In this document: positions 38,465 through 50,032 of the stretch, one piece after another
Layout of the letters: the number at the start of each line of letters is the position of its first letter
Position numbering within the stretch: the stretch's first letter is position 1
DNA from: Bacillus mycoides
GTDB taxonomy: Bacteria > Bacillota > Bacilli > Bacillales > Bacillaceae_G
Direction of reading: 5' to 3'
Length of the DNA stretch: 64,000 bases
NCBI RefSeq assembly: GCF_018742245.1
Contig: NZ_CP036132.1
Coordinates: forward strand, 3,529,001 to 3,593,000
Notes under the pieces: model-generated
Told to the model about the DNA's origin: nothing
Databases searched by the model: none
Seen by the model: the letters and a program-made list of their open reading frames with translations, nothing else
Position numbers and translations under genes: made by a program

Positions 38465-40165
38465 TTATTTTAAAATATTAGCAATATATGTTTGAAGTTC
38501 TTCTACTTTCACTTCTTCAGACTCGCCTGTAGCACGTACTTTCACTTCTACAATACCTTCATCTGCTTTTTTACCAACTGTAACACGAACTGGAAGACCG
38601 AATAAATCTGCATCTGCAAATTTAACACCTGCACGTTCTGCACGATCATCTAGTAATACTTCGTATCCTTGCTCTTGTAATGAGTTGTAGATATTTTCAC
38701 CCATTTCACGTTGTGCATCAGATTTCATATTTACTGGAATTACATGCACATGGAACGGTGCAACAGCTTTTGGCCAAACTAAACCGTTCTCATCATTAAA
38801 CTGCTCTGCAATTGCTGCCACTGTACGAGATACACCGATACCGTAACAACCCATAATAAGTGGTTTTGTTTTTCCGTTTTCATCTAGGAACGTTGCGTTC
38901 ATTGCTTCACTATAACGAGTTCCTAATTTGAATACATGACCAACTTCAATTCCACGTGCGAAAAGAATTGTTCCATTTCCATCTGGAGATTGGTCTCCTT
39001 CTTGGATGAAGCGTAAATCTGTATATTGACTTACTTTAAAGTCACGTTCTGGATTTACATTTACATAATGGAATCCTTCTTCGTTCGCTCCTGAACATCC
39101 ATTGACAATTGATGCTACAGCATGGTCAGCGATAATTTCGATATCTCCTGTAACACCAATCGGTCCTAAAGAACCCACTTCACAGTTTAATAACTCTTTT
39201 ATTTCTTCATGTGAAGCAAGCTCAACGACTGAAGCTCCGTATACATTCTTCACTTTTACATCATTGACTTCATGATCGCCACGAACAAGTACTACTACTA
39301 ATTTCTCATCTACTTTAAACACCATAGATTTAATGCATTTTTCCGCTGCAACATTTAAGAATGCAGATACTTCTTCAATAGCTTTTTGATCTGGAGTTGC
39401 TACTTTTTCAAGTGCTTTTTCGGCTTCATCACTCTTCGTATACGTAGCAACAACAGGAGCCATTTCAATATTTGCCGCATAATCAGATGTATCAGAATAC
39501 GCAATTGTATCTTCACCTACATCAGATAACACCATAAATTCGTGTGTATCTTTTCCACCCATTGCTCCAGAATCAGCGATAACTGCACGGAAATTCAAAC
39601 CACAACGAGCAAAGATATTAGAATACGCTTTGTATAAACCGCTATATACTTCATCCAAACTTTCTTGTGTTGCATGGAAAGAATACGCATCTTTCATTAA
39701 AAATTCTCTTCCGCGTAATAAACCGAAACGTGGTCTTTGCTCATCACGGAATTTTGTTTGAATTTGATATAATGTTAATGGTAGTTTTTTGTATGATTTA
39801 ATTTCATCACGTACAAGATCTGTAATTACTTCCTCATGAGTTGCCCCTAGCGCAAACTCGCGTGCATTACGATCTTTCATACGCATTAATTCTGATCCGT
39901 AAGAATACCAACGGCCTGATTCTTGCCATAATTCAGAAGCTTGCATAGCTGGCATTAATAGTTCTACTGCCCCTGCGCGCTCCATTTCTTCACGAACAAT
40001 ACGTTCTACTTTGTGTAACACTTTTAAACCAAATGGTAGAAAACTATAAATACCAGAAGCATTTTGACGCATAAACCCTGCGCGAAGTAATAATTGATGA
40101 CTCTTAATTTCAGCATCTGCTGGAACTTCACGTAATGTAGGACTGAATACCATACTTTGTTTCAT
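38465..40165 (-). CDS. proS: Prolyl-tRNA synthetase, bacterial type
   Basis: A 566-residue class II synthetase. Motif 1 region [24 protein letters not shown], motif 2 [25 protein letters not shown], an inserted editing (INS) domain about 225-400 that clears Ala-tRNAPro, motif 3 in [10 protein letters not shown] and the C-terminal anticodon-binding domain. Start ATG 40163-40165 follows GAGGTG. It sits just after the rasP terminator and probably depends on partial read-through or a promoter overlapping it. Confidence 0.96.
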   Translation of the reverse strand: MKQSMVFSPTLREVPADAEIKSHQLLLRAGFMRQNASGIYSFLPFGLKVLHKVERIVREEMERAGAVELLMPAMQASELWQESGRWYSYGSELMRMKDRNAREFALGATHEEVITDLVRDEIKSYKKLPLTLYQIQTKFRDEQRPRFGLLRGREFLMKDAYSFHATQESLDEVYSGLYKAYSNIFARCGLNFRAVIADSGAMGGKDTHEFMVLSDVGEDTIAYSDTSDYAANIEMAPVVATYTKSDEAEKALEKVATPDQKAIEEVSAFLNVAAEKCIKSMVFKVDEKLVVVLVRGDHEVNDVKVKNVYGASVVELASHEEIKELLNCEVGSLGPIGVTGDIEIIADHAVASIVNGCSGANEEGFHYVNVNPERDFKVSQYTDLRFIQEGDQSPDGNGTILFARGIEVGHVFKLGTRYSEAMNATFLDENGKTKPLIMGCYGIGVSRTVAAIAEQFNDENGLVWPKAVAPFHVHVIPVNMKSDAQREMGENIYNSLQEQGYEVLLDDRAERAGVKFADADLFGLPVRVTVGKKADEGIVEVKVRATGESEEVKVEELQTYIANILK

Positions 40166-40198
40166 TTATTCGCACCTCTTCATTTTACTCTTACACGC

Positions 40199-40238
40199 AA
40201 TAAAATCCCTCACCTCGAGTTAGGTGAGGGATTTTATT
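40199..40238 (-). terminator. Terminator between rasP and proS
   Basis: Seventeen-bp perfect arms (40199-40215 with 40222-40238), loop of 6; the A/T base of the stem supplies the T tail. Confidence 0.88.
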
Positions 40239-40274
40239 CTACGAGCTCTATTTCATTATAAACTTCTTCTTATT

Positions 40275-41537
40275 TTACAAGAAAAACTTACGGATGTCAT
40301 TCCATGTTACAACTAACATAAGCAACATTAATAATGCAAACCCAATAAAGTGAACCATTCCTTCTTTTTGACGATCAATTGGTTTTCCTCGTAACGCTTC
40401 AATTAAGAAGAAGAACAAACGTCCACCGTCTAAAGCTGGGACTGGTAATAAATTAAATAAACCAAGGTTAATACTTAAAACTGCCGCTAAACTTAGTACA
40501 CGCGTAAATCCATAATCTACAACTTGATCTGTTAGATTATAAATTCCTACTGGACCTGACAACTCATTAATAGAAAATTGACCCGTTACTAATTTCACAA
40601 GAGAATCAAAAATTAGTTTCGTCCATTCGTATGTTTGTTCAAATCCTGATTTAATAGAACCCATCACTGTTTTCTCTACAGGAGAATAAACACCAATTCT
40701 ACCAACTTCGTCTTTTCCTTCTTTATCAAGCGTTGGTGTTACTTTCACATTAAATTGCTCACTATCACGCTTTACATGTAACGTAATCTCTTTATTTGGA
40801 TTTTCACGTACAATCGTTACAACATCTTTCCATGTACTAGTGTTCTTACCATTGATTGCTTGAATTGTATCGTTTTCTTTTAATCCAGCTTGTTCTGCAG
40901 CACTATTCCCCATTACTTTTCCAACCATCGGTTTGTCAACAGGAACTCCTTGTACAAATCCAAGAATCACAAAAATAACAAATGCTAGAATAAAGTTCAT
41001 TGCAGGACCTGCAAAGATTGTTAGAGCGCGTTGGCCCAATTTTTTAGAGCCAAATTGTCTATTGTACGGAGCGATTTGAATTTCTTCTCCCGCAGAAATG
41101 ATACGAGCTTTTTCATTCACTCGGAATGTTTGCAGCTCTTCCTCGTACTCTTCATAACCCGAAATTGTAAGATTATGCTCTAAATCAGCTTGTTCGACTT
41201 CAATGACACGAACATTTGGATATTTTTCATGTCCGTCAAAAACTAATTTAACAACTTCGTCTTTTTCATTTAATACAAGCCCAACCTTTTTTCCAGGTTT
41301 TAACTCAACTGTGTCCGCATCCTCGCCAGCCATTCTTACATAGCCACCAAGGGGCAGTAATCGAATCGTATACACCGTTTCATTCTTTTCAAATGAGAAT
41401 ATTTTCGGACCAAAACCAATCGCAAACTCGCGGCACAAAATACCTGCTCTTTTTGCGAAATATAGATGCCCTAGCTCATGGAAAAATACGAGTGCACCGA
41501 AAATTAATATAAAGGCAATCGCTGTATTCAATTCCAT
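40275..41537 (-). CDS. rasP: Site-2 metalloprotease RasP (RseP family)
   Basis: A 420-residue intramembrane zinc protease. First membrane helix holds HELGH (about residue 20); a PDZ domain lies about 185-270 (KVMGNSAAEQAGLKENDTI); the second active-site segment is NLLPVPALDGGR (about 365). In B. subtilis RasP cleaves anti-sigma factors RsiW and others, and FtsL and signal peptides. Start ATG 41535-41537 lies after AAAGGTGG; an upstream GTG is inside that site. Between dxr and proS. Confidence 0.93.
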   Translation of the reverse strand: MELNTAIAFILIFGALVFFHELGHLYFAKRAGILCREFAIGFGPKIFSFEKNETVYTIRLLPLGGYVRMAGEDADTVELKPGKKVGLVLNEKDEVVKLVFDGHEKYPNVRVIEVEQADLEHNLTISGYEEYEEELQTFRVNEKARIISAGEEIQIAPYNRQFGSKKLGQRALTIFAGPAMNFILAFVIFVILGFVQGVPVDKPMVGKVMGNSAAEQAGLKENDTIQAINGKNTSTWKDVVTIVRENPNKEITLHVKRDSEQFNVKVTPTLDKEGKDEVGRIGVYSPVEKTVMGSIKSGFEQTYEWTKLIFDSLVKLVTGQFSINELSGPVGIYNLTDQVVDYGFTRVLSLAAVLSINLGLFNLLPVPALDGGRLFFFLIEALRGKPIDRQKEGMVHFIGFALLMLLMLVVTWNDIRKFFL

Positions 41538-41548
41538 AACCACCTTTG

Positions 41549-42691
41549 CTAAATTTGTTCCATCACAAACCGTCTTGTGGCTGCGTCAATTTCCTGAATT
41601 TCCTCTAAGCTCGGACGTGCAATGACAGTGTGATGGTGCATTGCTTTTTCAATGAGGTCTTCCACTGTTAAGAAACCAATTCTCTTTTGTAAAAAAGCTT
41701 CAACAGCTACTTCATTTGCCGCATTCATTACAGCCGGCATACTTCCACCTGTCTTTCCAGCTTCATACGCAAAACGTAGACAACGGAAACGCTCTTGATT
41801 CATTTTCTCAAAATGCAATGTTCCCATTTCCCATAAATTTAACTGTTTCGTGTCTGAAAGAGGTAATCTATCAGGATATGTAAGCGCGTATTGAATCGGT
41901 ACTCGCATATCAGGGGAGCCAAGCTGTGCCATTACACTACGATCTTCAAATTCAACCATAGAATGAATAATACTTTCTTTATGTAGAACAACATCGATTT
42001 GCTCATAAGGGATACCAAAAAGCCAGTGTGCTTCAATTACTTCTAGCCCCTTATTCATCATTGTAGCAGAATCAATTGTAATTTTCGAACCCATTGACCA
42101 GTTTGGATGACGAAGTGCATCTTCTACGGTCACTTGATGCAATTCATCTCTCGTTTTATCACGAAAACTTCCGCCTGAAGCAGTTATAATTAAGCGAGAG
42201 ATTCTTTTTTCATTTTCACCATTCAAGCATTGAAAAATAGCTGAATGTTCACTGTCTACTGGAAGTAACGATACATTATGTTTTCGTGCTGCTTCCATTA
42301 CAAGATGCCCTGCAGTTACTAACGTTTCTTTGTTTGCAATTCCAATTGTTTTTTTCGCCTCAATTGCACGGAGTGTCGGTAATAACCCTACGCTACCTAC
42401 AACAGCATTCACTACAATTTCTGTATCGGGATGTAGCGCTACTTCTAATAAGCCTTCGCTACCATATACGACTTTTGTATTCCCAGAAACAGCTTGTAAT
42501 TTTAAAACATCTTCCTCTCTTTGCACAGAGACAATTTGCGGAGAAAATTCTTGAATTACCTTTACTGCATAATCAACATTTTTCCCTACAGAAAAAGCAA
42601 CGAGACGGAATTGGTCTGGGTGCGAGCGTAACACATCTAATGTTTGTGTACCGATTGATCCGCTTGCACCTAGTAAACTAATGTTTTTCAT
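41549..42691 (-). CDS. dxr: 1-deoxy-D-xylulose 5-phosphate reductoisomerase
   Basis: A 380-residue NADPH enzyme of the MEP isoprenoid pathway. NADPH motif [13 protein letters not shown] at the N-terminus, metal and substrate residues in [10 protein letters not shown] and SGGSFRD, and a flexible loop HPNWSMG. Start ATG 42689-42691 with GAGGGG upstream; the longer frame overlaps cdsA. Isoprenoid made here feeds UppS two genes upstream. Confidence 0.95.
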   Translation of the reverse strand: MKNISLLGASGSIGTQTLDVLRSHPDQFRLVAFSVGKNVDYAVKVIQEFSPQIVSVQREEDVLKLQAVSGNTKVVYGSEGLLEVALHPDTEIVVNAVVGSVGLLPTLRAIEAKKTIGIANKETLVTAGHLVMEAARKHNVSLLPVDSEHSAIFQCLNGENEKRISRLIITASGGSFRDKTRDELHQVTVEDALRHPNWSMGSKITIDSATMMNKGLEVIEAHWLFGIPYEQIDVVLHKESIIHSMVEFEDRSVMAQLGSPDMRVPIQYALTYPDRLPLSDTKQLNLWEMGTLHFEKMNQERFRCLRFAYEAGKTGGSMPAVMNAANEVAVEAFLQKRIGFLTVEDLIEKAMHHHTVIARPSLEEIQEIDAATRRFVMEQI

Positions 42692-42714
42692 GACTCCAAC
42701 CCCTCGTTCATTTA

Positions 42715-43506
42715 TTAATTGTATTGTAATAAGAAGTATAGAATTGGTAATACAAATAACCAACTATCTGTTCGATCTAAAATACCACCATGTCCAGGTA
42801 AGATTGTACCGGAATCCTTTACACCATAATGGCGTTTAAAGGCAGATTGCACTAAATCACCAATTTGTCCAAAAATAGAAATGATAATCGTCAGAACGAT
42901 TAAAATTCCTACATTCGCTTCTACTGGGAAGAACATGTTATAAACAAGTGCAACAACAATTCCACAAACAATACCGCCTAATGAACCTTCAATCGTTTTA
43001 TTCGGACTAATTTCTGGCCACAATTTTCTTTTTCCAAATGCTTTTCCTATGAAATAGGCACCTGAATCAGTTGCCCATATGACAAATAGTGCACAGAACA
43101 CATATTTGATTCCTAATATTCTCGTTTCATTTAAATATAAGAATCCCATTCCAACATATGTCGTTGCCATAAGTAAAAATGAAGCATTGTCAAAAGTAAA
43201 TGTATTCTTAGAAAGGACTGTATATGATAAAAGTAATAAAACAATCACAAATGTGATTTCTAATTTACCTAATCCAATCCACGTAAACAGTTCTGATGCA
43301 CTACTCGGAACTAAAATAATCCACAATAATACTGCAGCTAAAACTGTTGGTACCGAAATAAGCGTAAGCTTGTTCATACGAATTAATTCATATAAACCTA
43401 TAGAAGCAAGTGCATACACTAAAACTGTAAAAGGCACGCCACCGTAAATTACGATGGGAATGAATAGCGCGGCAGCAATCACTCCAGTAATAATTCTCTG
43501 TTTCAC
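42715..43506 (-). CDS. cdsA: Phosphatidate cytidylyltransferase
   Basis: A 263-residue integral membrane enzyme forming CDP-diacylglycerol from phosphatidate and CTP. Eight or so hydrophobic segments and the C-terminal signature [17 protein letters not shown] identify it. The start was placed at GTG 43504-43506 ([15 protein letters not shown]), seven nt after GAGGG; a TTG six nt upstream is possible. Between uppS and dxr. Confidence 0.93.
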   Translation of the reverse strand: MKQRIITGVIAAALFIPIVIYGGVPFTVLVYALASIGLYELIRMNKLTLISVPTVLAAVLLWIILVPSSASELFTWIGLGKLEITFVIVLLLLSYTVLSKNTFTFDNASFLLMATTYVGMGFLYLNETRILGIKYVFCALFVIWATDSGAYFIGKAFGKRKLWPEISPNKTIEGSLGGIVCGIVVALVYNMFFPVEANVGILIVLTIIISIFGQIGDLVQSAFKRHYGVKDSGTILPGHGGILDRTDSWLFVLPILYFLLQYN

Positions 43507-43523
43507 TACCAAACCCTCTCTTT

Positions 43524-44300
43524 CTACACGCCTCCGAATCTGCGCCCTCTATGTTGAAAGTCTGTAATCGCATTTAGCAAATGTTCCTCGGTAAAATCTG
43601 GCCAATACACATCTGTAAACCAAAATTCCGAATAAGCAATTTGCCATAACATGAAATTACTAATACGTAGCTCTCCGCTTGTACGGATTAACAACTCTGG
43701 ATCAGGTAAAGAACTCGTCATTAAGTAAGAAGAAATCATTTCTTCACTTATTTCTTCCGAACGAATTTTTCCTTCCTCACTATCTTTCATCATATGTTGC
43801 ACAGCAGAAACGATTTCATCTCGACTTCCATAGTTTAACGCGAAATTAAGAATTAATCCCGTATTCTCTTTCGTATCTTCCATGGCTTTTTCCATCGCTC
43901 TGCGCGTATGCGTAGGAAGACGATCTTTTTGCCCTATTACTCGGACTTGTACGTTTTCTTCAATCAACTCTGGTAAAAATGCACCTAAAAATTCTTCTGG
44001 AAGCTTCATCAAATAATCAACTTCTTTTTTCGGTCTTTTCCAGTTCTCAGTCGAAAAAGCATAAAGAGTTAATACTTTCACATCAAGCTTACTTGCAAAT
44101 TTTGTGATTTTCTTCACAACTTGCATACCTTCATGATGACCAGCAATGCGAGGCATGGCTCTTCTCTTTGCCCATCTTCCATTACCATCCATAATAATAG
44201 CAATATGTTCTGGGATATATCCTTTTTTCACTTTTTCAATGAGATGATCAAACGATGTGACCTTTTTACTTTTAAAAAAAGGAAACTTTTTAAACATCAT
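43524..44300 (-). CDS. uppS: Undecaprenyl diphosphate synthase
   Basis: A 258-residue cis-prenyltransferase that makes the C55 carrier lipid for cell-wall synthesis. The catalytic Asp is in AIIMDGNGRWAKRR (about residue 38) and the substrate site in RTSGELRISNFMLWQ. Two tandem ATG codons (44298-44300 and 44295-44297) both lie within reach of GGAGGG; the first is given. Lies after the frr terminator. Confidence 0.94.
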   Translation of the reverse strand: MMFKKFPFFKSKKVTSFDHLIEKVKKGYIPEHIAIIMDGNGRWAKRRAMPRIAGHHEGMQVVKKITKFASKLDVKVLTLYAFSTENWKRPKKEVDYLMKLPEEFLGAFLPELIEENVQVRVIGQKDRLPTHTRRAMEKAMEDTKENTGLILNFALNYGSRDEIVSAVQHMMKDSEEGKIRSEEISEEMISSYLMTSSLPDPELLIRTSGELRISNFMLWQIAYSEFWFTDVYWPDFTEEHLLNAITDFQHRGRRFGGV

Positions 44301-44337
44301 TCATACCCTCCAACAAGCAGACGTATGCCTAAAAGTG

Positions 44338-44366
44338 TAAAAAGACCCCCTTAAGAAGAGGGTCAT
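44338..44366 (-). terminator. Terminator after frr
   Basis: Nine-bp stem GACCCUCUU/AAGGGGGUC with one G-U pair (44344-44364), loop of 3, followed by UUUUU. Confidence 0.9.
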
Positions 44367-44385
44367 ATTTGCGAAATTATCGCTA

Positions 44386-44943
44386 TTACACTTCCATAAT
44401 TTCTTTTTCTTTGTTTTTTGCGATTTCGTCAACTTTTGCAATATATTTATCTGTTTCTTTTTGGATATCTTCAGTATATCCTCTTAAATCATCTTCTGTA
44501 ATGTCGCCAGCTTTTTCAAGCTTCTTAAGGTCATCATTACTGTCACGACGTACGTTACGAACAGCAACTTTTGCTTCCTCAGCATATTTTTTCACAACTT
44601 TTACAAGATCACGACGACGCTCTTCTGTTAATGCAGGGAATGCAATACGAATTACAGTTCCATCATTAGAAGGGTTTAAGCCTAAATCTGCTTTTAAAAT
44701 TGCTTTTTCAATATCACCGATAGAAGTTTTATCATAAGGTTGAATTACAAGCAAACGTGCTTCTGGAACTGTAATGTTCGCTAATTGCACAACTGGTGTT
44801 GGTGCACCATAGTAATCAACTTGTACCTTATCTAATACAGACGAGCTTGCACGACCAGCGCGAACTGTTGCTAATTCACGAGAATAAGCAGCAACTGCTT
44901 TTTCCATTTTTTCATTTGAAGACTTCAATACTTGTTGTCCCAT
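44386..44943 (-). CDS. frr: Ribosome recycling factor
   Basis: A 185-residue tRNA-shaped protein that, with EF-G, splits post-termination ribosomes. Sequences [25 protein letters not shown] and [20 protein letters not shown] are typical. Start ATG 44941-44943 follows AAGGGGGA, three nt after the pyrH stop, so the two are coupled. Confidence 0.96.
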   Translation of the reverse strand: MGQQVLKSSNEKMEKAVAAYSRELATVRAGRASSSVLDKVQVDYYGAPTPVVQLANITVPEARLLVIQPYDKTSIGDIEKAILKADLGLNPSNDGTVIRIAFPALTEERRRDLVKVVKKYAEEAKVAVRNVRRDSNDDLKKLEKAGDITEDDLRGYTEDIQKETDKYIAKVDEIAKNKEKEIMEV

Positions 44944-44946
44944 AAT

Positions 44947-45669
44947 TTATTTCCCCCTTACAACTGTTCCAATATTTTCGCCTAAAACGGCACGTTTAAT
45001 GTTACCTTTTTCCATAACCGAGAATACAATTAATGGAATATCATTATCCATACATAAAGAAGAAGCTGTAGAATCCATTACACCTAAACCTGCTTTTAAT
45101 ACATCTAAGTAAGTAAGTGTTTCGTATTTCGTAGCTGTTGGGTCAATAGATGGATCTGCACTATATACGCCATCCACATTATTTTTCGCCATTAAAATAA
45201 CGTCCGCTTCGATTTCAGCTGCACGTAATGCTGCTGTTGTATCTGTAGAGAAGTATGGGTTACCAGTACCTGCAGCAAAGATAACAACACGTTTTTTCTC
45301 TAAGTGACGAATTGCTTTACGACGAATGTAAGGCTCTGCCACTTGACGCATCTCAATTGAAGTTTGTACGCGAGTTTGAATTCCAATATTCTCTAAGCTA
45401 TCTTGAAGAGCTAATGAATTCATAACTGTTGCCAACATGCCCATGTAATCTGCTCCTGCACGATCCATACCCATTTCGCTTCCAATTTTCCCACGCCAAA
45501 TGTTACCGCCACCAACAACAACAGCAACCTCTACATCAAGTTCTGCAATTTCTTTCACTTGTTCCGCAACTGACTTAATAACAGCTGGGTTAATTCCAAA
45601 TCCTTGCTCGCCAGCTAAAGCTTCTCCGCTCAGCTTTAAAACGACACGATTATATTTCGGTTTACTCAT
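44947..45669 (-). CDS. pyrH: UMP kinase
   Basis: A 240-residue hexameric amino-acid-kinase-fold enzyme converting UMP to UDP; essential for pyrimidine nucleotides. [12 protein letters not shown] at the N-terminus and [10 protein letters not shown] are diagnostic, with [13 protein letters not shown] in the UMP site. Start ATG 45667-45669 follows GGAGG. Confidence 0.96.
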   Translation of the reverse strand: MSKPKYNRVVLKLSGEALAGEQGFGINPAVIKSVAEQVKEIAELDVEVAVVVGGGNIWRGKIGSEMGMDRAGADYMGMLATVMNSLALQDSLENIGIQTRVQTSIEMRQVAEPYIRRKAIRHLEKKRVVIFAAGTGNPYFSTDTTAALRAAEIEADVILMAKNNVDGVYSADPSIDPTATKYETLTYLDVLKAGLGVMDSTASSLCMDNDIPLIVFSVMEKGNIKRAVLGENIGTVVRGK

Positions 45670-45701
45670 AATGAACCTCCAATTGCTTACATCTTTATTT
45701 T

Positions 45702-45726
45702 AAAAAAGGGAACACAATGTGTTCCC
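45702..45726 (-). terminator. Terminator between tsf and pyrH
   Basis: GGGAACACA and complement (45708-45716 with 45718-45726), then six T on the minus strand. Probably partial, as no promoter is seen before pyrH. Confidence 0.88.
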
Positions 45727-45735
45727 TAATCTGTA

Positions 45736-46623
45736 TTAGTTGTTACCTTTTACTTGGTTCATTACTTCTTCAGCAAAGTTGTCTTCGCGTTTTTCGATAC
45801 CTTCACCAACAGCGTAGCGAACGAATCCTTTTAATGTTCCGCCTTTAGACTCAACGAATTGACGAACTTTCATGTCAGGATTCTTAACGAATGTTTGGTC
45901 AAGTAAGCAAATCTCTTCAAAGAATTTGCCAAGACGGCCTTCTACCATTTTCGCAACGATTTTTTCAGGCTTGCCTTCGTTTAAAGCTTGTTGTGTTAAT
46001 ACTTGACGCTCATGCTCAACTTCTTCAGCTGTTACAGCATCGCGGTCGATGTATTTAGGGTTAACTGCTGCAATGTGCATTGCTACATCTTTAGCAGCTG
46101 CTTCATCAGTAGAACCTTCAAGAACTGTTAATACACCAATACGTCCACCCATGTGTAGGTAAGCGCCGAATGCATCTGCATCAGTTTTTGATACGATTTC
46201 GAAACGACGAAGTGTAAGTTTTTCACCAATTTTAGCGATTGCTTCATTGATGTGCTCTTCTACTGTTTTGCCGCCTTCAATTGTTTGAGCCATAGCTTCT
46301 TCAACGTTAGCAGGTTTGTTAGCTAATAAGTGAGCAGCTAGTTCTTTAATTAATGCTTGGAAACCTTCGTTTTTCGCAACGAAATCAGTTTCAGAGTTTA
46401 ATTCTAAGATTAAACCTTCGTTACCGTTTGTTTCGATGAAAGTTAAACCTTCAGCAGCGATGCGGTCTGCTTTTTTAGCAGCTTTCGCAATACCTTTTTC
46501 ACGTAAGAAGTCAATTGCTTTCTCCATGTCGCCGTTAGTTTCTGTTAAAGCTTTTTTGCAGTCCATCATACCTGCGCCAGTTTTTTCACGAAGTTCTTTT
46601 ACCATTTGTGCAGTGATTGCCAT
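45736..46623 (-). CDS. tsf: Elongation factor Ts
   Basis: A 295-residue guanine-nucleotide exchange factor for EF-Tu. N-terminal UBA-like domain with [19 protein letters not shown] and the core FVAKNEGFQ. Start ATG 46621-46623 has AGGAGG nine nt upstream; an ATG nine nt further up is too close to that site. Follows rpsB after a terminator-like hairpin. Confidence 0.96.
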   Translation of the reverse strand: MAITAQMVKELREKTGAGMMDCKKALTETNGDMEKAIDFLREKGIAKAAKKADRIAAEGLTFIETNGNEGLILELNSETDFVAKNEGFQALIKELAAHLLANKPANVEEAMAQTIEGGKTVEEHINEAIAKIGEKLTLRRFEIVSKTDADAFGAYLHMGGRIGVLTVLEGSTDEAAAKDVAMHIAAVNPKYIDRDAVTAEEVEHERQVLTQQALNEGKPEKIVAKMVEGRLGKFFEEICLLDQTFVKNPDMKVRQFVESKGGTLKGFVRYAVGEGIEKREDNFAEEVMNQVKGNN

Positions 46624-46659
46624 GTTTTTCATCCTCCTAAAATATGTATTTATACCTTA

Positions 46660-46698
46660 AAAAAGGTGATAAAAGGCCGAACCCCTTATCACCTTTCC
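46660..46698 (-). terminator. Terminator between rpsB and tsf
   Basis: Eleven-bp stem AAAGGUGAUAA and complement (46686-46696 with 46662-46672), with an inner stem, followed by UUUUUU. Likely partial read-through into tsf. Confidence 0.88.
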
Positions 46699-46705
46699 AA
46701 ATTTG

Positions 46706-47410
<705 letters not shown>

Positions 47411-47444
47411 TTAGTTCCTCCTAAATGGTTTTTTGATATCCTCC

Positions 47445-47523
47445 GTTTACTTCATCTCTAAGCGAAACTACGAACGTAGCACCAACACTTAAATCAGTAA
47501 ACGTGTGTACTTTGTACTGACAC
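47445..47523 (-). ncRNA. Structured rpsB (S2) leader
   Basis: Minus-strand RNA forms hairpin A GUGU-GUAC/GUAC-ACAC (47503-47523) and a longer arm B with outer stem GUUUACU/AGUAAAC (47496-47502 with 47445-47451), middle AAGUG/CGCUU and tip CUACG/CGUAG (47468-47479). Together with its place just before rpsB this suggests a ribosomal-protein leader; S2 binding is an inference. Confidence 0.5.
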
Positions 47524-47531
47524 CACTGCTT

Positions 47532-47560
47532 ACTATATCATACTGAAATATTACAATCAA
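47532..47560 (-). promoter_or_regulatory. Strong sigma-A promoter of rpsB
   Basis: Minus strand TTGATT (47555-47560), 17-bp spacer, TATAGT (47532-47537); start near 47525. Confidence 0.85.
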
Positions 47561-47611
47561 GTCGAAAATGCGAACAATGTAAAACTTTCTTTTTTTCACG
47601 CTCAAATTCTA

Positions 47612-47654
47612 GTATTACCAACCTTCAATTCCTTTAAGCAAGGAATTGAAGGTT
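47612..47654 (-). promoter_or_regulatory. Promoter-like site embedded in a 15-bp palindrome
   Basis: Perfect arms 47620-47634 and 47640-47654 (loop of 5). On the minus strand TTGCTT (47636-47641) and TAATAC (47612-47617, preceded by TG) are 18 bp apart, so the palindrome covers the -35 and spacer. Without a T run it is not a terminator. The 354-bp codY-rpsB gap otherwise holds the codY terminator, the rpsB promoter and the leader. Confidence 0.45.
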
Positions 47655-47723
47655 AATTAATAGTTTTCTAATGAACGTTGTCATGACGCCTTACGTAAGC
47701 AAAATCATTCTCTTAAAAAAAAC

Positions 47724-47757
47724 AAAAAACTCTCCTCAACCGAGGAGAGTTTTTTTA
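47724..47757 (-). terminator. Terminator after codY
   Basis: Perfect 14-bp stem (47724-47737 with 47742-47755), loop of 4, then TTTTTTGTTTTTTTT on the minus strand. Confidence 0.93.
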
Positions 47758-47761
47758 TAAA

Positions 47762-48541
47762 TTAGTTTGTTTTTAATTTAGCAAGTTCCTGTAGAAACTT
47801 GTCGTTTAGCACTTTAATGTATGTTCCTTTCATACCTAAAGAGCGAGACTCAATAACACCAGCACTTTCTAATTTACGTAGTGCATTTACGATTACAGAA
47901 CGAGTAATTCCTACGCGATCAGCAATTTTACTTGCAACAAGTAAACCTTCTGTTCCGTTTAATTCTTCGAAGATATGCTCGATTGCTTCTAACTCACTGT
48001 AAGATAATGAGCTAATCGCCATTTGAACAACAGCTTTACTACGTGCTTCCTCTTCGATTTCTTCTGCTTTTTCACGTAAGATTTCCATACCTACAACAGT
48101 TGAGCTGTATTCAGCAAGAATTAAATCATCGTCTAAGAACTCTTGACCAAGACGAGCTAATACTAGTGTACCTAGACGCTCACCGCCACCAACGATTGGT
48201 ACGATTGTAGTTAAACCTTGACCGAATAATTCTCTATTTTCTACTGGGAATGCTGTGTAGTCACTATCCACACCTAAATTTGAAGATGTTTCTGTAACAT
48301 TGAATAAGCTTTGCGTATACTCTTCTGGGAATTGACGCTCTGCAAGCATGTGTTTCATACGTTCGTTCTCGATTTGTTGGTGAATCGCATATCCTAATAA
48401 TTTACCGCGACGACTTACAACGAACACGTTTGCTTCAATTACTTCACACATTGTGTCAGACATCTCTCTAAAGTTTACAGGCTTTCCTGCTGCGCTCTGT
48501 AATAACGCATTTAATTTTCTCGTTTTTGCTAATAATTCCAT
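47762..48541 (-). CDS. codY: CodY, GTP- and branched-chain-amino-acid-sensing repressor
   Basis: A 259-residue global regulator of stationary-phase and nutrition genes (and virulence genes in the B. cereus group). GAF-type ligand domain (about 1-155; [22 protein letters not shown]) and a C-terminal winged helix with [22 protein letters not shown] (about 203-225). Start ATG 48539-48541 follows AGGAGG. Last gene of the xerC-hslV-hslU-codY operon; followed by a strong terminator. Confidence 0.97.
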   Translation of the reverse strand: MELLAKTRKLNALLQSAAGKPVNFREMSDTMCEVIEANVFVVSRRGKLLGYAIHQQIENERMKHMLAERQFPEEYTQSLFNVTETSSNLGVDSDYTAFPVENRELFGQGLTTIVPIVGGGERLGTLVLARLGQEFLDDDLILAEYSSTVVGMEILREKAEEIEEEARSKAVVQMAISSLSYSELEAIEHIFEELNGTEGLLVASKIADRVGITRSVIVNALRKLESAGVIESRSLGMKGTYIKVLNDKFLQELAKLKTN

Positions 48542-48618
48542 TTCAAAATTTCCTCCTACATGTTACTTACATATTTTTTCATCACTTGGAAACTAGGGCG
48601 AGTCACCTGATGACACTA

Positions 48619-50010
48619 TTACAAAATAAACTGGCTCACATCTTTATTTTTAGCTATTGTCGCTAATTTTTCCTCAACATATTGAGGTGTTATCGTTATT
48701 TTCTCTAACGTAATTTCAGATGCCTCAAACGATAAATCTTCAAGGAGCTTCTCCATAACAGTATGAAGTCTTCTCGCTCCAATATTATCTGTATCCTGAT
48801 TAACTTGATAAGCAATCTCAGCAATCTTACGAATAGCTTCGTCTGAAAATTCAATTTCTATACCTTCAGTCGCTAATAACGCCATGTACTGTTTAATTAG
48901 CGCATTGTCAGGTTCGATTAGTATTTTAACAAAATCATCCGCCGATAATTTTGTTAATTCTACTCGAATCGGAAATCTCCCTTGCAATTCCGGAATTAAA
49001 TCCGACGGTTTAGACATATGGAACGCTCCAGCTGCAACAAATAAAATATAATCCGTTTTTACTGATCCGTATTTTGTCGCTACATTCGATCCTTCTACAA
49101 TCGGTAAAATGTCACGTTGCACACCTTCACGCGATACATCTACGCTATTCGACTGCTTACCAGCAATTTTGTCAATTTCATCGATAAAAATAATCCCGAG
49201 CTGTTCAGCACGATAAACAGCCTCTTGTGTAACTTCATCCATATCAATTAAGCGCTGTGCCTCTTCATTTGTCAAGAGTTTTCTTGCTTCTTTTACAGAA
49301 AGTTTACGTTTTTTCGTTTTTTTCGGCATGATACTTCCTAGTGCATCTTGGAAATTCATTCCCATTTGCTCCATGCCAGTTCCTTGCAACATATCAAACA
49401 TAGAAGACTGTTGTTCCGTCACTTCGATCGATATCACTTCATCTTCAAGAAGGCCTGCCGCAAGCTTTCTTTCCACATCTTGACGTTTCTTTTCGATTTC
49501 ATCATCTTCCTCTACATCAGATGTTTGGTTTGAATTTTGATTACCACCAAAAAGCATTTCTAATGGATTTTTAAATCCAGATTGTTTCTCCGGACTCGGC
49601 ACTAAAATTTCAACAAGACGTTGATTCGCTTGCTCTTCTGCTTTATCTTGAACTTTAACTACCATTTCCTCTTTCACAATGCGAACGGACGTTTCAACAA
49701 GATCGCGGACCATCGACTCTACATCTCGACCCACATATCCAACTTCTGTGAATTTCGTCGCTTCAACCTTAATAAAAGGTGCTCCAACGAGTTTCGCCAT
49801 TCGCCGTGCTACCTCTGTTTTACCAACACCTGTCGGTCCAATCATTAAAATATTTTTAGGTGCAATTTCATCACGTAAATTTTCAACTAATTTACTGCGA
49901 CGGTATCGATTTCGTAGAGCTACAGCAACCGCTTTCTTTGCATCTTTTTGACCGATGATGTATTGATCTAATTTTTCCACAATTTGACGCGGAGTAAAAT
50001 GTAAATGCAT
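48619..50010 (-). CDS. hslU: HslU (ClpY) unfoldase ATPase
   Basis: A 463-residue AAA+ ATPase that unfolds substrates for HslV. N-terminal [17 protein letters not shown], Walker [10 protein letters not shown] (about residue 57), the pore loop [10 protein letters not shown], an inserted I domain (about 115-235) rich in charged residues, Walker [11 protein letters not shown]. Start ATG 50008-50010 follows GGGAGG. Codes directly after hslV and before codY. Confidence 0.96.
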   Translation of the reverse strand: MHLHFTPRQIVEKLDQYIIGQKDAKKAVAVALRNRYRRSKLVENLRDEIAPKNILMIGPTGVGKTEVARRMAKLVGAPFIKVEATKFTEVGYVGRDVESMVRDLVETSVRIVKEEMVVKVQDKAEEQANQRLVEILVPSPEKQSGFKNPLEMLFGGNQNSNQTSDVEEDDEIEKKRQDVERKLAAGLLEDEVISIEVTEQQSSMFDMLQGTGMEQMGMNFQDALGSIMPKKTKKRKLSVKEARKLLTNEEAQRLIDMDEVTQEAVYRAEQLGIIFIDEIDKIAGKQSNSVDVSREGVQRDILPIVEGSNVATKYGSVKTDYILFVAAGAFHMSKPSDLIPELQGRFPIRVELTKLSADDFVKILIEPDNALIKQYMALLATEGIEIEFSDEAIRKIAEIAYQVNQDTDNIGARRLHTVMEKLLEDLSFEASEITLEKITITPQYVEEKLATIAKNKDVSQFIL

Positions 50011-50032
50011 ATAAAATGCCTCCCTTACGATT

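Noticed and set aside
42286..42681. Plus-strand open frame of 131 codons inside dxr
   Set aside because: Antisense to a complete dxr gene; leucine-rich shadow without a start site.
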